Assembly: GCA_024279915.1 (NCBI GenBank)
Contig: JAJRRB010000062.1
Location: 1-64,000, forward strand
Reading direction: 5' to 3'
DNA: 64,000 bases
Origin: Deltaproteobacteria bacterium
GTDB taxonomy: Bacteria; Desulfobacterota; Desulfuromonadia; Desulfuromonadales; BM103
Shown: one piece after another, positions 33,370 to 41,572 of the stretch
Layout of the letters: the number at the start of each line of letters is the position of its first letter
How positions within the stretch are numbered: position 1 is the first letter of the stretch
Translations under genes and position numbers: made by a program
The notes under the pieces: model-generated
What the model was told of the DNA's origin: nothing
The model's input: the letters and a program-made list of their open reading frames with translations, nothing else
Database searches by the model: none

Positions 33370-34287
33370 CTACGGTTCAACTTGAGGTAGAAACTTCCCC
33401 TGTTGACTATCCCAAGTATAACTTCCAGCGTCCCAGAGTTCTTCAAGATCTTGCCAGTCAATATGCACACCGGCCATATCTTCAATAGTGAAAGACCCCT
33501 CAAGCATTTCACCATCATCAATTCGTCCATTACCATCCGCATCGACCCAGTGAACGGGAGCAACGGCAATTTTACTTTCGCCCTGGATGGTCACGGCAGA
33601 CTGATTTCCTTTCCTGCTCGCGACAATTTCCCCCTGGAAACGTCCCTCTGAATTAACTCTGGCTGCAGGATCAACCTGAACCAGGTACACAATCCGGTCT
33701 CTGTCATCACCGGCTTTGATAATCCAACGTGCAATCCCATTTACATTATCAAGGCTCGACGCTGGCGGATTTGCCTGAACGATTTTCCACCCTTTGGGAA
33801 AATATTCGCGCAGGATAACCCCACCATTCCTGGCACGGTGTGTCATGCGAACCTGCACTGGAATGATACTGCCCGGACCAGCAAAATTCGGCAGAATCCT
33901 TTCTGCTGTCACCAACACCGGCAAAGAAGGAGACTTATTAAGAGAGGAAAAGAGCACAAACAGAACCACTACAACCAATGACACAAACATGAACCACAAG
34001 AGTGGTGATTTTTTTTGCACAGGGATTACTTCTTCTACTGAATCCTCTGCAGATTTAAGCAAGAGGTCAACGAGTGGTACCTCCAGTGCCTCTGCCAGTT
34101 TTAATGCATTTTCACGCCGGATAGTCGGATAACGCTTGTTTTCCCATCGGGAGATCGTATCGGTAGTAACTCCGACCATCTTGCTGACATAAAACTGAGT
34201 CAACTGTTGTCCTTCACGGATACGTTTGACCGCTGTGCCATCAAGACAGACTGTGGATGACTTATCGTCGTAATGGAGATGATTCAT
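33370..34287 (-). CDS. Membrane-anchored XRE-family regulator with extracytoplasmic EF-hand-like domain
   Basis: 305 residues. A helix-turn-helix of the XRE type spans about 14-75 (TQFYVSKMVGVTTDTISRW). One membrane helix lies at about 95-115. The rest is an extracytoplasmic domain, likely beta-rich, with the calcium-loop motif DADGNGRIDDGE (about 250-262). This RodZ-like layout (DNA binding inside, sensing outside) suggests a one-component membrane regulator. It is transcribed away from the cytochrome c7 gene, with a 9-base inverted repeat between them. The ligand and target are unknown. Confidence 0.75.
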   Translation of the reverse strand: MNHLHYDDKSSTVCLDGTAVKRIREGQQLTQFYVSKMVGVTTDTISRWENKRYPTIRRENALKLAEALEVPLVDLLLKSAEDSVEEVIPVQKKSPLLWFMFVSLVVVVLFVLFSSLNKSPSLPVLVTAERILPNFAGPGSIIPVQVRMTHRARNGGVILREYFPKGWKIVQANPPASSLDNVNGIARWIIKAGDDRDRIVYLVQVDPAARVNSEGRFQGEIVASRKGNQSAVTIQGESKIAVAPVHWVDADGNGRIDDGEMLEGSFTIEDMAGVHIDWQDLEELWDAGSYTWDSQQGKFLPQVEP

Positions 34288-34393
34288 GCTGGGAGTCTAG
34301 CAAGCGAATGTCTACCAAGTAAACATGAAAATTGACAATGTCGATAAGCTCGATTTCTCAATGTATAAGTGCCTGTAATTACAACAATTGAAC

Positions 34394-34425
34394 CAGACAT
34401 CTAACGACATTCACCTAGATGTCTG
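34394..34425 (+). promoter_or_regulatory. Inverted repeat between the XRE regulator and the cytochrome gene, candidate operator
   Basis: CAGACATCT (34394-34402) and AGATGTCTG (34417-34425) are perfect 9-base arms separated by 14 bases, in the 226-base gap between the divergent genes. It could be an operator, or a transcript hairpin; there is no T run. Confidence 0.5.
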
Positions 34426-34513
34426 ATGATTTAAAAACAGGGTTAGAATATAAACAGTACAAATGAATTGAGGCAATTTCGCCCAAGTAAAACTTTGAAA
34501 CAGGAGAATGAAA

Positions 34514-34786
34514 ATGAAGAAACTGGTAATCATTATGATGTTGCTGGCCTTCGTCGGTGCCAACGTTGCTATCGCTGCTGACAGCTACACCTATGACAGC
34601 AAGAAGGGCACCGTAACTTTCGACCACAAAGCTCATCAGGCAAAATTGGCAGATGATTGCGCTAAGTGTCACGAAGGTACTCCGGCCAAAATCGAAGTCG
34701 ACAAAAAATTCGGCCACAAAACCTGCAAAGCTTGCCACAAAAAGATGGAAGGCCCAACCAAGTGTAACGATTGCCATAAGAAGTAA
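34514..34786 (+). CDS. ppcA: Periplasmic triheme cytochrome c7 (PpcA family)
   Basis: 90 residues from ATG 34514; AGGAG is 7 bases upstream, whereas the ATG at 34508 is only 1 base away. A signal peptide (residues 1-21) precedes a mature 69-residue protein with three haem motifs: CAKCH at 49-53, CKACH at 71-75 and CNDCH at 84-88, plus extra His for axial ligation and many Lys. This is the PpcA-type cytochrome c7 that shuttles electrons across the periplasm in metal-reducing Desulfuromonadales. It is transcribed divergently from a membrane XRE regulator and ends in a strong terminator. The symbol is by family; several paralogues are normal in these genomes. Confidence 0.92.
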   Translation: MKKLVIIMMLLAFVGANVAIAADSYTYDSKKGTVTFDHKAHQAKLADDCAKCHEGTPAKIEVDKKFGHKTCKACHKKMEGPTKCNDCHKK

Positions 34787-34814
34787 GTTTCAAACTTACA
34801 CTGTACTTCTATAG

Positions 34815-34838
34815 AGGGCGCTGGGAATCCAGCGCCCT
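34815..34838 (+). terminator. Intrinsic terminator after cytochrome c7 gene
   Basis: AGGGCGCTGG and CCAGCGCCCT pair perfectly around GAAT, followed by TTTAATTTT. Confidence 0.9.
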
Positions 34839-34964
34839 TTTAATTTTAATGCTCTCTGCCACCCGCCAAGCATTTCCTATCACACCTTAACCTATTGGAT
34901 TGATTATCTTGCAACTCATGTTAATATCGGAGAGTTATCAATCAGTTGCTGGGAGGTTCGGCGA

Positions 34965-35147
34965 ATGAACAAAAAAGATAAGGATTGCTGGAAACCGGAA
35001 AAACATCCGTCTCACATGTGCAAACTTTTCAAAAAGGGCATGATGATGGAAATGGATCAACGTTCAGCGAATCCGACCGTAGCCTGTGCTAAATGTGGTG
35101 CCAAGGCAGGCAAGCCTGAAAACGTCTGTCAGCCGAAGCCATTATAG
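34965..35147 (+). CDS. Small zinc-ribbon-like protein, paralogue of the one at 29009
   Basis: 60 residues. GGGAGG lies 9 bases before ATG 34965. It has a Lys-rich N-terminus, a Met-rich middle, and CAKCGAKAGKPENVCQPKPL at the C-terminus, matching the 29009 protein (CGNCGVKVNRGENLCNPKPT) in spacing and ending. Four Cys could bind zinc. It is followed after 2 bases by the AI-2E family gene, so they are probably co-transcribed. Confidence 0.75.
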   Translation: MNKKDKDCWKPEKHPSHMCKLFKKGMMMEMDQRSANPTVACAKCGAKAGKPENVCQPKPL

Positions 35148-35149
35148 CC

Positions 35150-36250
35150 ATGACTGATTCCCCAAAAAAAGAACTGGTCAGGAACACCTTGATCATCGTC
35201 CTTATAGGCGCCCTGCTGGTAGCCTGCTTCTGGATCACAAGTCCGTTTCTACCGGCACTGATCTGGGCCAGCATGATCGTTATTGCCACTTGGCCCTTGC
35301 TGGTTATTGTACAGGAGAGAGTCAAGGGCCGTCGTCCTGCCGTTATGGTAATGATGGGCCTCCTGATCTTGATCTTCGTTATCCCTTTCACCCTCGCCGT
35401 GGGAACCATCGTCGAAAATGCACCTCAACTTACGGCAATAGGGAAACAGCTAGCTACTCTTGAGATTCCAGCGCCTCCCGACTGGGTTGAACGGGTACCA
35501 CTGGTCGGCAACTCGGCATCCGAACTCTGGCAAAAAGCGGCGGCAACCGAACAGGGAGAATTCGCCAAGCGACTCACTCCGTATATCAGCGAGGTAGCGG
35601 GATGGTTGGTGGCGCAGGCCGGTGGTTTCGGACTAATATTGATCCATTTTATTCTGACCCTTATTTTTACAACTCTGCTCTACATGAACGGTGAAGCCGC
35701 TGCGAAAATGGTGCGGAGACTAGCTTACAGAATAGCAGATGAACGTGGTGAGAATACTGCCATTCTCGCGGCCAATGCAATCAGAGCCGTGGCACAGGGC
35801 GTTGTAATCACGGCCCTGGTTCAGTCACTCCTGGCAGGGATCGGACTGGCCGTCATCGGAGTCCCTTACACACCCTTACTGACTGCTCTCATCTTCATGT
35901 TGACCATCGCCCAAATAGGCGCTGGCCCGGTTTTGATCCCAGCAGTTATCTGGCTCTTCTGGAAAGGCAGCACGGGGTGGGGGATTGCCATGTTGATCTG
36001 GTCGATCTTCGTCATGAGCCTGGACGGTTTCATGCGTCCGATGCTGATTCGTAGAAATGCAAATTTGCCCCTGCTCCTGATCTTCGCTGGTGTCATCGGC
36101 GGGCTGATAGCATTCGGCGTCATCGGCCTTTTCATCGGCCCGGTTCTGCTGGCGGTCGGCTACACCTTGATGATTGCCTGGATCGATGATGACAACCCCC
36201 AACATGATTCTACGTCGATTGTGAGTACGCCTGCACCAACTGACGAATGA
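35150..36250 (+). CDS. AI-2E family (YdiK/PerM-like) transporter
   Basis: 366 residues with about eight membrane helices in the order of the AI-2E/UPF0118 family, including the QSLLAGIGLAVIGVP helix and the LMIAWIDDD C-terminal end. The family exports small molecules, in some cases Na+/H+ exchange or signalling molecules; substrate is not clear here. It starts 2 bases after the small Cys-rich gene and has no strong ribosome site of its own, so coupling is likely. Confidence 0.8.
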   Translation: MTDSPKKELVRNTLIIVLIGALLVACFWITSPFLPALIWASMIVIATWPLLVIVQERVKGRRPAVMVMMGLLILIFVIPFTLAVGTIVENAPQLTAIGKQLATLEIPAPPDWVERVPLVGNSASELWQKAAATEQGEFAKRLTPYISEVAGWLVAQAGGFGLILIHFILTLIFTTLLYMNGEAAAKMVRRLAYRIADERGENTAILAANAIRAVAQGVVITALVQSLLAGIGLAVIGVPYTPLLTALIFMLTIAQIGAGPVLIPAVIWLFWKGSTGWGIAMLIWSIFVMSLDGFMRPMLIRRNANLPLLLIFAGVIGGLIAFGVIGLFIGPVLLAVGYTLMIAWIDDDNPQHDSTSIVSTPAPTDE

Positions 36251-36360
36251 GAGTTTGGTAAATTCTTAATTGGGCTCTAAATCCCAATCTTGCCCCCGTA
36301 CACTTCTCGTGTTATACCTTCGCCAAATCTGACTTCAACTAAACTTTAAGGAGATTAAAC

Positions 36361-36879
36361 ATGTCCGAAATCACCAACCCGACAGTCCGCATAGAGACCA
36401 GCATGGGCGAAGTTGTCCTCGAGCTTGATGCCGTCAACGCTCCAATTACCGTAGCCAACTTCCTTGAATATGCAAACGACGGTTTTTACGAAGGCACCAT
36501 CTTTCACCGTGTGATTGATGGATTCATGGTTCAAGGAGGCGGCCTTACCGCAGATATGCGTGACAAGGACAACAAAAAAGCCCCTATCAAAAATGAGGCT
36601 GATAATGGGTTAAAAAACAATCTCGGCACTGTGGCTATGGCCCGCACCGGAGTTGTCGACAGCGCTACCAACCAGTTTTTCATCAATGTTGGCGACAACA
36701 CTTTCCTCAATCACACCGCACCGACTTCGCAAGGCTTTGGTTACGCTGTCTTTGGCAAAGTGACCGACGGTATGGATACAGTTAACGCCATTCGCCAGGT
36801 CAAAACGGGCAACAGCGGCATGCATCAGGATGTCCCAGCAGAGACAATTACGATCCTGAAGGTCACTGTAGAAAGTTAA
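36361..36879 (+). CDS. ppiB: Cyclophilin-type peptidyl-prolyl isomerase
   Basis: 172 residues with no signal peptide, so cytoplasmic. The family motifs [13 protein letters not shown] (about 50-62), TVAMART and the NQFFINV segment (about 103-109) are intact, so active peptidyl-prolyl isomerisation is expected. AAGGAG lies about 8 bases before ATG 36361. It is probably monocistronic; the next gene has its own -10 box overlapping its 3' side. Confidence 0.92.
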   Translation: MSEITNPTVRIETSMGEVVLELDAVNAPITVANFLEYANDGFYEGTIFHRVIDGFMVQGGGLTADMRDKDNKKAPIKNEADNGLKNNLGTVAMARTGVVDSATNQFFINVGDNTFLNHTAPTSQGFGYAVFGKVTDGMDTVNAIRQVKTGNSGMHQDVPAETITILKVTVES

Positions 36880-36919
36880 CAATTTCTCAGTTCGCGGGGT
36901 ATCTGCTATAATGTGGGCC

Positions 36920-38662
36920 ATGGCACCCCGCGCGCTGACCAGATGGCTATCCAGTTGCTATTACGGCATCAAACTATTCCCTTTCCGCAAGGAACGCAGG
37001 GAACGTTTGATTGATGGCCAGCAGAAAGGGTTCGTCGGCATCCAGATCGACGGTCTGGCATTCCCTTACCTTCAACAAGCCCTTGACCGGGGCTACCTTC
37101 CCCACTTGGAACGCTACCTGCGCCGTGGCTACAAACTGGTCGAGTACCGTGCCGGCCTGCCGAGCACAACACCTGCAGCTCAATCGACCTTTTTCTATGG
37201 CAACGACCATGACATCCCGGCATTTCGCTGGTTCGAGAGGGAAACCGGGCAAGTTATTTCCTGTAACGACCCTGACCATGTACAAAGCTTTCGGGAAAAG
37301 TTCTTCGCAGGTGAAAGAGGTCTGCTGACAGGTGGCGCCTCTTATTCGAACATTCTGGATGGCGATGCTGAACGCAGTATCTTCACAGTCTCTTCGCCCC
37401 ACCCAGAGACACTTTTCGGCCGTATCGGCGGTTATCGTATTTTCCTGTTGCTCTTGGTCAATCCTTTACGAACCTGCCGCATGTTCTTCGCGACTTTTGT
37501 TGAGTTCTGGACTAACCGTAAAGACGAATGGCATCATAGGCGTAAGAAGAGTTGGCAGACTCAGGAGGGACTCTTTCCACTTATTCGTATCTTCTGTAAC
37601 GTGATTCTGCGTGAGATGCAGACCTTTGGTGTGATTGCTGAAGTCTATGCTGGCACACCACGCATCTACACGACCTATAGTGGCTACGATGAAATCGCCC
37701 ACCACTTCGGCCCGGCCTCCTGGCCAGCGCTGAAAAATCTACAGTACATCGATCGACGCATCGGCGAGATTATTCGCGCGCTGGACCATGTCCCCGGCGC
37801 TGATTATCTGCTGGTCATCCTCTCCGACCACGGTCAAACTCCTGGCTACCCGTTCCAGAACCGTTGCGGCGCCACCCTTGGCGAAGCCATAAGCGCTTTT
37901 CTACGTGAGAACCAGACGGCCTCGGTTTCGTCCGGAGCCTTGGAATTTACCAGGGCACAGATCGGTTACCTGCATGAAGAACTGGAAGCCCGGCAGAAGA
38001 GCGGGAGGCATCGTCTCTACCAACGCACCAAAGAACAGCTGCAGAAGAAAATTCATGCGCTGGTTCCGGAAACAATCAAGATTGATCAAGAAGGGGGTGT
38101 GGTTGTCACCTATTCAAGCAGCCTTGCACACCTCTACATCACCGGCTCAACAACACCCCTCAACTGGCAGGAAGTCGAACAGGCACAACCTATGCTGTTA
38201 CGTTTTTTACGGAAACACAAAGGCATTGGTTTTGTTCTGGCGCGGGGAGAGAAGAGCGGGGAATTGATGATTTTCCATAAGAGTGGACAAATTTGCGTCA
38301 CTGACAACCCACGTTTTCACCAGCATGAGTTGACGTTTCTCAGGCCGTATGGCGCCCCCTATGAACTACTCGAAGAATTACACCGTTTCGGCCTAGGTGC
38401 ACGTTGTGGTGACCTCATCATCTTTGGGGCCCTTGATGAAGAGGGCATTGCATGCTTTGATGATCAGGTTGGTGGGCATGGTTCAGTGGGGGGCGAACAA
38501 TCCCGCCCGTTTGTCATTCTTCCACTTGGCCACCCGGTTCTGGCAAAAGAGCGACTCAGCGGTTACGAATTCCTCTACCACGACATCTTTCGTGCCCAGG
38601 TTGGCGAAGAACCCCCGGAAAAAGAAGGCCCCTCGGAGAATGAAACCTCGCCCACAACCTAA
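36920..38662 (+). CDS. Alkaline-phosphatase superfamily (type I phosphodiesterase/nucleotide pyrophosphatase) protein
   Basis: About 580 residues. The metal-site motifs of the family are seen: IQIDGLAFP (first Asp), STTPAAQST (nucleophile Thr or Ser), YSGYDEIAHHFG (Asp and His) and SDHGQTPG (Asp-His). A C-terminal region of about 200 residues has no known motif. No signal peptide is visible. The start is uncertain: TATAAT lies at 36907-36912 so ATG 36911 is inside the promoter, ATG 36920 would give a nearly leaderless message, and TTG 37007 has AGGGAA upstream. Substrate unknown. Confidence 0.75.
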   Translation: MAPRALTRWLSSCYYGIKLFPFRKERRERLIDGQQKGFVGIQIDGLAFPYLQQALDRGYLPHLERYLRRGYKLVEYRAGLPSTTPAAQSTFFYGNDHDIPAFRWFERETGQVISCNDPDHVQSFREKFFAGERGLLTGGASYSNILDGDAERSIFTVSSPHPETLFGRIGGYRIFLLLLVNPLRTCRMFFATFVEFWTNRKDEWHHRRKKSWQTQEGLFPLIRIFCNVILREMQTFGVIAEVYAGTPRIYTTYSGYDEIAHHFGPASWPALKNLQYIDRRIGEIIRALDHVPGADYLLVILSDHGQTPGYPFQNRCGATLGEAISAFLRENQTASVSSGALEFTRAQIGYLHEELEARQKSGRHRLYQRTKEQLQKKIHALVPETIKIDQEGGVVVTYSSSLAHLYITGSTTPLNWQEVEQAQPMLLRFLRKHKGIGFVLARGEKSGELMIFHKSGQICVTDNPRFHQHELTFLRPYGAPYELLEELHRFGLGARCGDLIIFGALDEEGIACFDDQVGGHGSVGGEQSRPFVILPLGHPVLAKERLSGYEFLYHDIFRAQVGEEPPEKEGPSENETSPTT

Positions 38663-38679
38663 ATGAGAAGTGACTCGAT

Positions 38680-39900
38680 TCAGATCTTATCTTGCACGAC
38701 TGAAACCACGTATTTGAGATAATTTCCTTCAGGAAAACTGGCTGTGAAAGGGAAATCCTCCGCCTGACCAGAGACGCTGATAACTTGCAGATGTCGGCCT
38801 GTCACCAGGCTACCCTTGCGTAACTCCTTCAGGTAACTTTCTAGCGACATCTTTTGCAGATTGGATGAGGTCACCAGAAGTCCGCCCGGGTTGAGTAACC
38901 GGAGGGTTTTCTGAACCAGATCTGCAGTACCGCCACTGGTTGAGAAGCGACTCTTGCGAGTCGTTGAGAAACTGGGTGGATCCATAAGGATGACATCAAA
39001 GAAACGTCCTGCTTTGGCCATCCGGTCAAGTTCAACAAAGCAGTCGCCAGTGATGAATTCATGCCCTTCAGGTCTGATTTCATTGAGTCGAAAGTTTTCA
39101 CATGCCCAGTCCAGATAACGTCCAGCGACATCAACGCTGGTCACTTGCACGGCACCACCGGCAGCAGCAGCGACCGAGAAGGCTCCGGTGTAGGCAAACA
39201 AGTTGAGAACACTGCACCCCGCTGCTAAACGACGGAACTCCAATCGGGTTTTGCGCTGATCGTGAAAAAGACCCGTGTGCAGATCTTTGATCAGATCAAC
39301 GCGATAGAGCAAACCATTTTCACGAACAGTCAGGTCAGTCGATGCCTTCTGCCCGGCTAACAGACGACTCTGAGGAGGACGCCCCTTTTTCCCCGCAGAA
39401 AGTTTGCGAGTCTCCTGCGGACGGTACTTGCCATAAATTCCCCGAGGAGCATAGACTTCCTGCAAAGCTGTCACGATCAATGGTAAATGACTTTCCCAAG
39501 CCAAAGTGTAGTACTGCACCATCAAAAAATCGCCGTAACGATCAACTGTCAGGCCAGGCAGTCCATCACCTTCCGCGTTCACCAGACGAGCAACGGTCGT
39601 ATCACCAAAATCGAGCCAATTGCGGTTCTTTCGAGCTTGCTCAAGGCGGTGCACCAACCAGTTGCGATCTAAATCGATACTCCTTGCAGACAAACGCCGG
39701 GCGATAATCCGAGAGGTTGGATCGTAGAGAGCGGTTCCCATCGATTCGCCACTCTCTGATCTCAGTTCGATCAGATTACCGCATGCCGCTTGAGGCCAGC
39801 GCGAGGTGTAACGATCAGCAATCACCCAGGGATGACCAAGGTTGAGCATGCGAGCAGTTTCAGAACCAATGACACAACGGTTACGTTTTTTACCAGACAT
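38680..39900 (-). CDS. rlmI: 23S rRNA m5C methyltransferase, RlmI family
   Basis: 406 residues. An N-terminal PUA-like domain (about 6-85) is followed by a central beta domain and a class I SAM methyltransferase. The VLNLFAYTGAFSVAAA SAM motif (about 228-243), the FITGDCF region and the catalytic DPPSFS motif are present. The family methylates a cytosine in 23S rRNA (C1962 in E. coli). AAAGG lies 7 bases before ATG 39900. It converges with the phosphodiesterase gene. Confidence 0.88.
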   Translation of the reverse strand: MSGKKRNRCVIGSETARMLNLGHPWVIADRYTSRWPQAACGNLIELRSESGESMGTALYDPTSRIIARRLSARSIDLDRNWLVHRLEQARKNRNWLDFGDTTVARLVNAEGDGLPGLTVDRYGDFLMVQYYTLAWESHLPLIVTALQEVYAPRGIYGKYRPQETRKLSAGKKGRPPQSRLLAGQKASTDLTVRENGLLYRVDLIKDLHTGLFHDQRKTRLEFRRLAAGCSVLNLFAYTGAFSVAAAAGGAVQVTSVDVAGRYLDWACENFRLNEIRPEGHEFITGDCFVELDRMAKAGRFFDVILMDPPSFSTTRKSRFSTSGGTADLVQKTLRLLNPGGLLVTSSNLQKMSLESYLKELRKGSLVTGRHLQVISVSGQAEDFPFTASFPEGNYLKYVVSVVQDKI

Positions 39901-40104
39901 TTATAAAACCTTTCGAATCATTTTACGCAAAGGCGCCAAAGTGCAAAGAGTCCTGATTTAAGTACGGAACATGCTTTTGACTGCAATTCAGTGGTTACCA
40001 AGTAATTATCACGATAGCGTAAAAGCAACCAACCATAAATAATGATTTTGACTGAACTGTTTTTCGATTATGTTATCATTTCGCACCCACTTCAGGAGGT
40101 TGCC

Positions 40105-40731
40105 ATGGAAGCAGAACAGAAATCCAAAGGTTCACAACATATTGAACAACTCATGCAGCAACTGCCGCCTGAGTCGGAGCGCTACCAGGTGCTAGCCACG
40201 GCAAAGCAGTTCAAATCATCCTGGGTCGAACTCGGTGAATGGTTGACCAAGGTCAGCAACAATAAAAGATTTTCTGAGTGGGGGTTTACATCGTTCGAGG
40301 ACTATTGCACCAAGGAAGTTCGCATCCGTCGGCAGACAGTAGAGAAGTTGCTATTAGCCTTCCGCTTTCTCGAACGCAAGGAGCCAGGACTTCTACATCG
40401 TAAAGAGGGGTGGCCTCTACCTGACTATCGTTCCGTGGATCTGCTTCGTCAAGCTGACGAGGAGAAGCAATTCAGCATGGAAGAATATAGTGAACTGCGT
40501 CAGGCCGTTATTGAAGAAGAACGTAATCATCCATCAATTGCCAAACGGTTCCGTGACATGGCACACAGCCACCAGCCGGAGCAAAAGACAATCCATCAAC
40601 ATCGTAATGCGCTGATGGCAGCCAAGCGGTTGTCGACTAGCCTACAGGGCATTCCTGATGTTCCAGAAGAGTTGACACAGGCAGTCGGCCATTTAATCGG
40701 TTTTCTTGAGGCAAAACAGGAGGAAAAATAG
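40105..40731 (+). CDS. Hypothetical helical protein
   Basis: 208 residues from ATG 40105, with AGGAGG 6 bases upstream; an earlier in-frame ATG (40042) lies ahead of this site and is less likely. It is almost fully helical and charged, with a segment FEDYCTKEVRIRRQTVEKLLLAFRFL (about 65-90) that could be a helix-turn-helix. No catalytic motif or signal peptide is seen. No family is recognised. It is followed by REP-like repeats. Confidence 0.6.
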   Translation: MEAEQKSKGSQHIEQLMQQLPPESERYQVLATAKQFKSSWVELGEWLTKVSNNKRFSEWGFTSFEDYCTKEVRIRRQTVEKLLLAFRFLERKEPGLLHRKEGWPLPDYRSVDLLRQADEEKQFSMEEYSELRQAVIEEERNHPSIAKRFRDMAHSHQPEQKTIHQHRNALMAAKRLSTSLQGIPDVPEELTQAVGHLIGFLEAKQEEK

Positions 40732-40744
40732 ATGGCACGTTAAG

Positions 40745-40813
40745 GGACTGTCCCCGCATGGGGACTGTCCCAGAAATATTACTTAACAACCTGCGAATCA
40801 AAAGGACAGTCCC
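40745..40813 (+). repeat. GGGACAGTCCC-family palindrome cluster
   Basis: GGGACTGTCCC occurs at 40745-40755 and 40762-40772, and GGACAGTCCC at 40804-40813. The first two can form a hairpin. This is the same repeat as at 21174-21278 and 26789-26822. Confidence 0.75.
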
Positions 40814-40823
40814 GGTAAAAGGT

Positions 40824-41339
40824 TCAGAGAACTTCGACCAATTCCACTTCAAAGGTTAAGTTTTCACCTGCTAGTGGATGATTGGCATCAAGTGTGACCT
40901 CAACATCATCCAGTTCAATAACCGTGACAATCATACTTTCATCATCGTCGTTGACCAGCTCGAGATCATCACCGATCATTGGGGTGATGCCAACGGGAAA
41001 CTGGCTGCGTGGCACAGTAGAGATCATTTCCACATTGTATGCGCCAAAAGCGTCTGCGGCCAAGATGGTGAGAGTCTTCTTGTCGCCGGGGGACATACCG
41101 ATCAGAGCCTCTTCGATCTGGGGAAAGAATTCCTCAGCTCCAACCTCCAACTCCATCGGACCACCCTCGCTACCACAACCGCAGTTATCACCATCGCAAC
41201 CATCATCACAACCGCAGTCATCATCCACACACTCGTCTTTTTCGTAAGTCGTGTCAAAGAGAGTTCCGTCTTTCAGCATCCCGTTAAAATTTATTTTGAC
41301 CCGGTCGCCCGGTTTCACCTGTTTAATTGCTTGTGCCAT
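40824..41339 (-). CDS. slyD: FKBP-type peptidyl-prolyl isomerase (SlyD family) with Cys/Asp-rich insertion
   Basis: 171 residues. The FKBP core is present: GDRVKINFNGMLKDGTLFDTTYE at the N-terminus, the MSPGDKKTL flap and ANHPLAGENLTFEVELVEV at the C-terminus. A Cys/Asp/Gly-rich insertion sits at about residues 36-58, with six Cys in CVDDDCGCDDGCDGDNCGCG, where other SlyD proteins lack it; E. coli SlyD instead has a His/Cys-rich C-terminal tail. The insertion should bind metal such as nickel, zinc or copper. With hypF elsewhere in the window a nickel role is possible but not shown. The ribosome site is weak. Confidence 0.88.
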   Translation of the reverse strand: MAQAIKQVKPGDRVKINFNGMLKDGTLFDTTYEKDECVDDDCGCDDGCDGDNCGCGSEGGPMELEVGAEEFFPQIEEALIGMSPGDKKTLTILAADAFGAYNVEMISTVPRSQFPVGITPMIGDDLELVNDDDESMIVTVIELDDVEVTLDANHPLAGENLTFEVELVEVL

Positions 41340-41422
41340 GATGAAAACTTTTCATGATCGGATATGTTGATAAAATTCCGCTGTCGTTAATTTAGTGCCC
41401 ATCCAGAGAATCTGTATGGGTG

Positions 41423-41572
41423 CAGTGTCCGTTTCTGACTTGGAAACCAGCAATTTTTCGCAAGGTCAAGGAAATCAAGTATTTGAGCGGAGGCGTAGTA
41501 CTTTACGCCGCACAATCAAATGTGCAGATTGACGCCGAGATTGCGAAAAAGGGCGGTTTCCGGACAGAAACT
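41423..41572 (+). repeat. Dispersed inverted-repeat element, copy B
   Basis: About 150 bases, nearly identical to copy A at 15221-15375. Nested inverted arms: TTTCTG (41432-41437) with CAGAAA (41565-41570); GGAAACC (41442-41448) with GGTTTCC (41555-41561); TTTTTCGCAA (41454-41463) with TTGCGAAAAA (41541-41550); and a central hairpin GGCGTA/TACGCC (41492-41509) with a GTACTT loop. It therefore folds as a long stem. Its right end completes the TAG stop of the permease gene. No transposase is near; a MITE-like or structured-RNA element is inferred. Confidence 0.9.

Noticed and set aside
39901-40104. TTGACT near 40050 as a promoter for the hypothetical gene
   Set aside because: No -10 box at good spacing; only weak matches.
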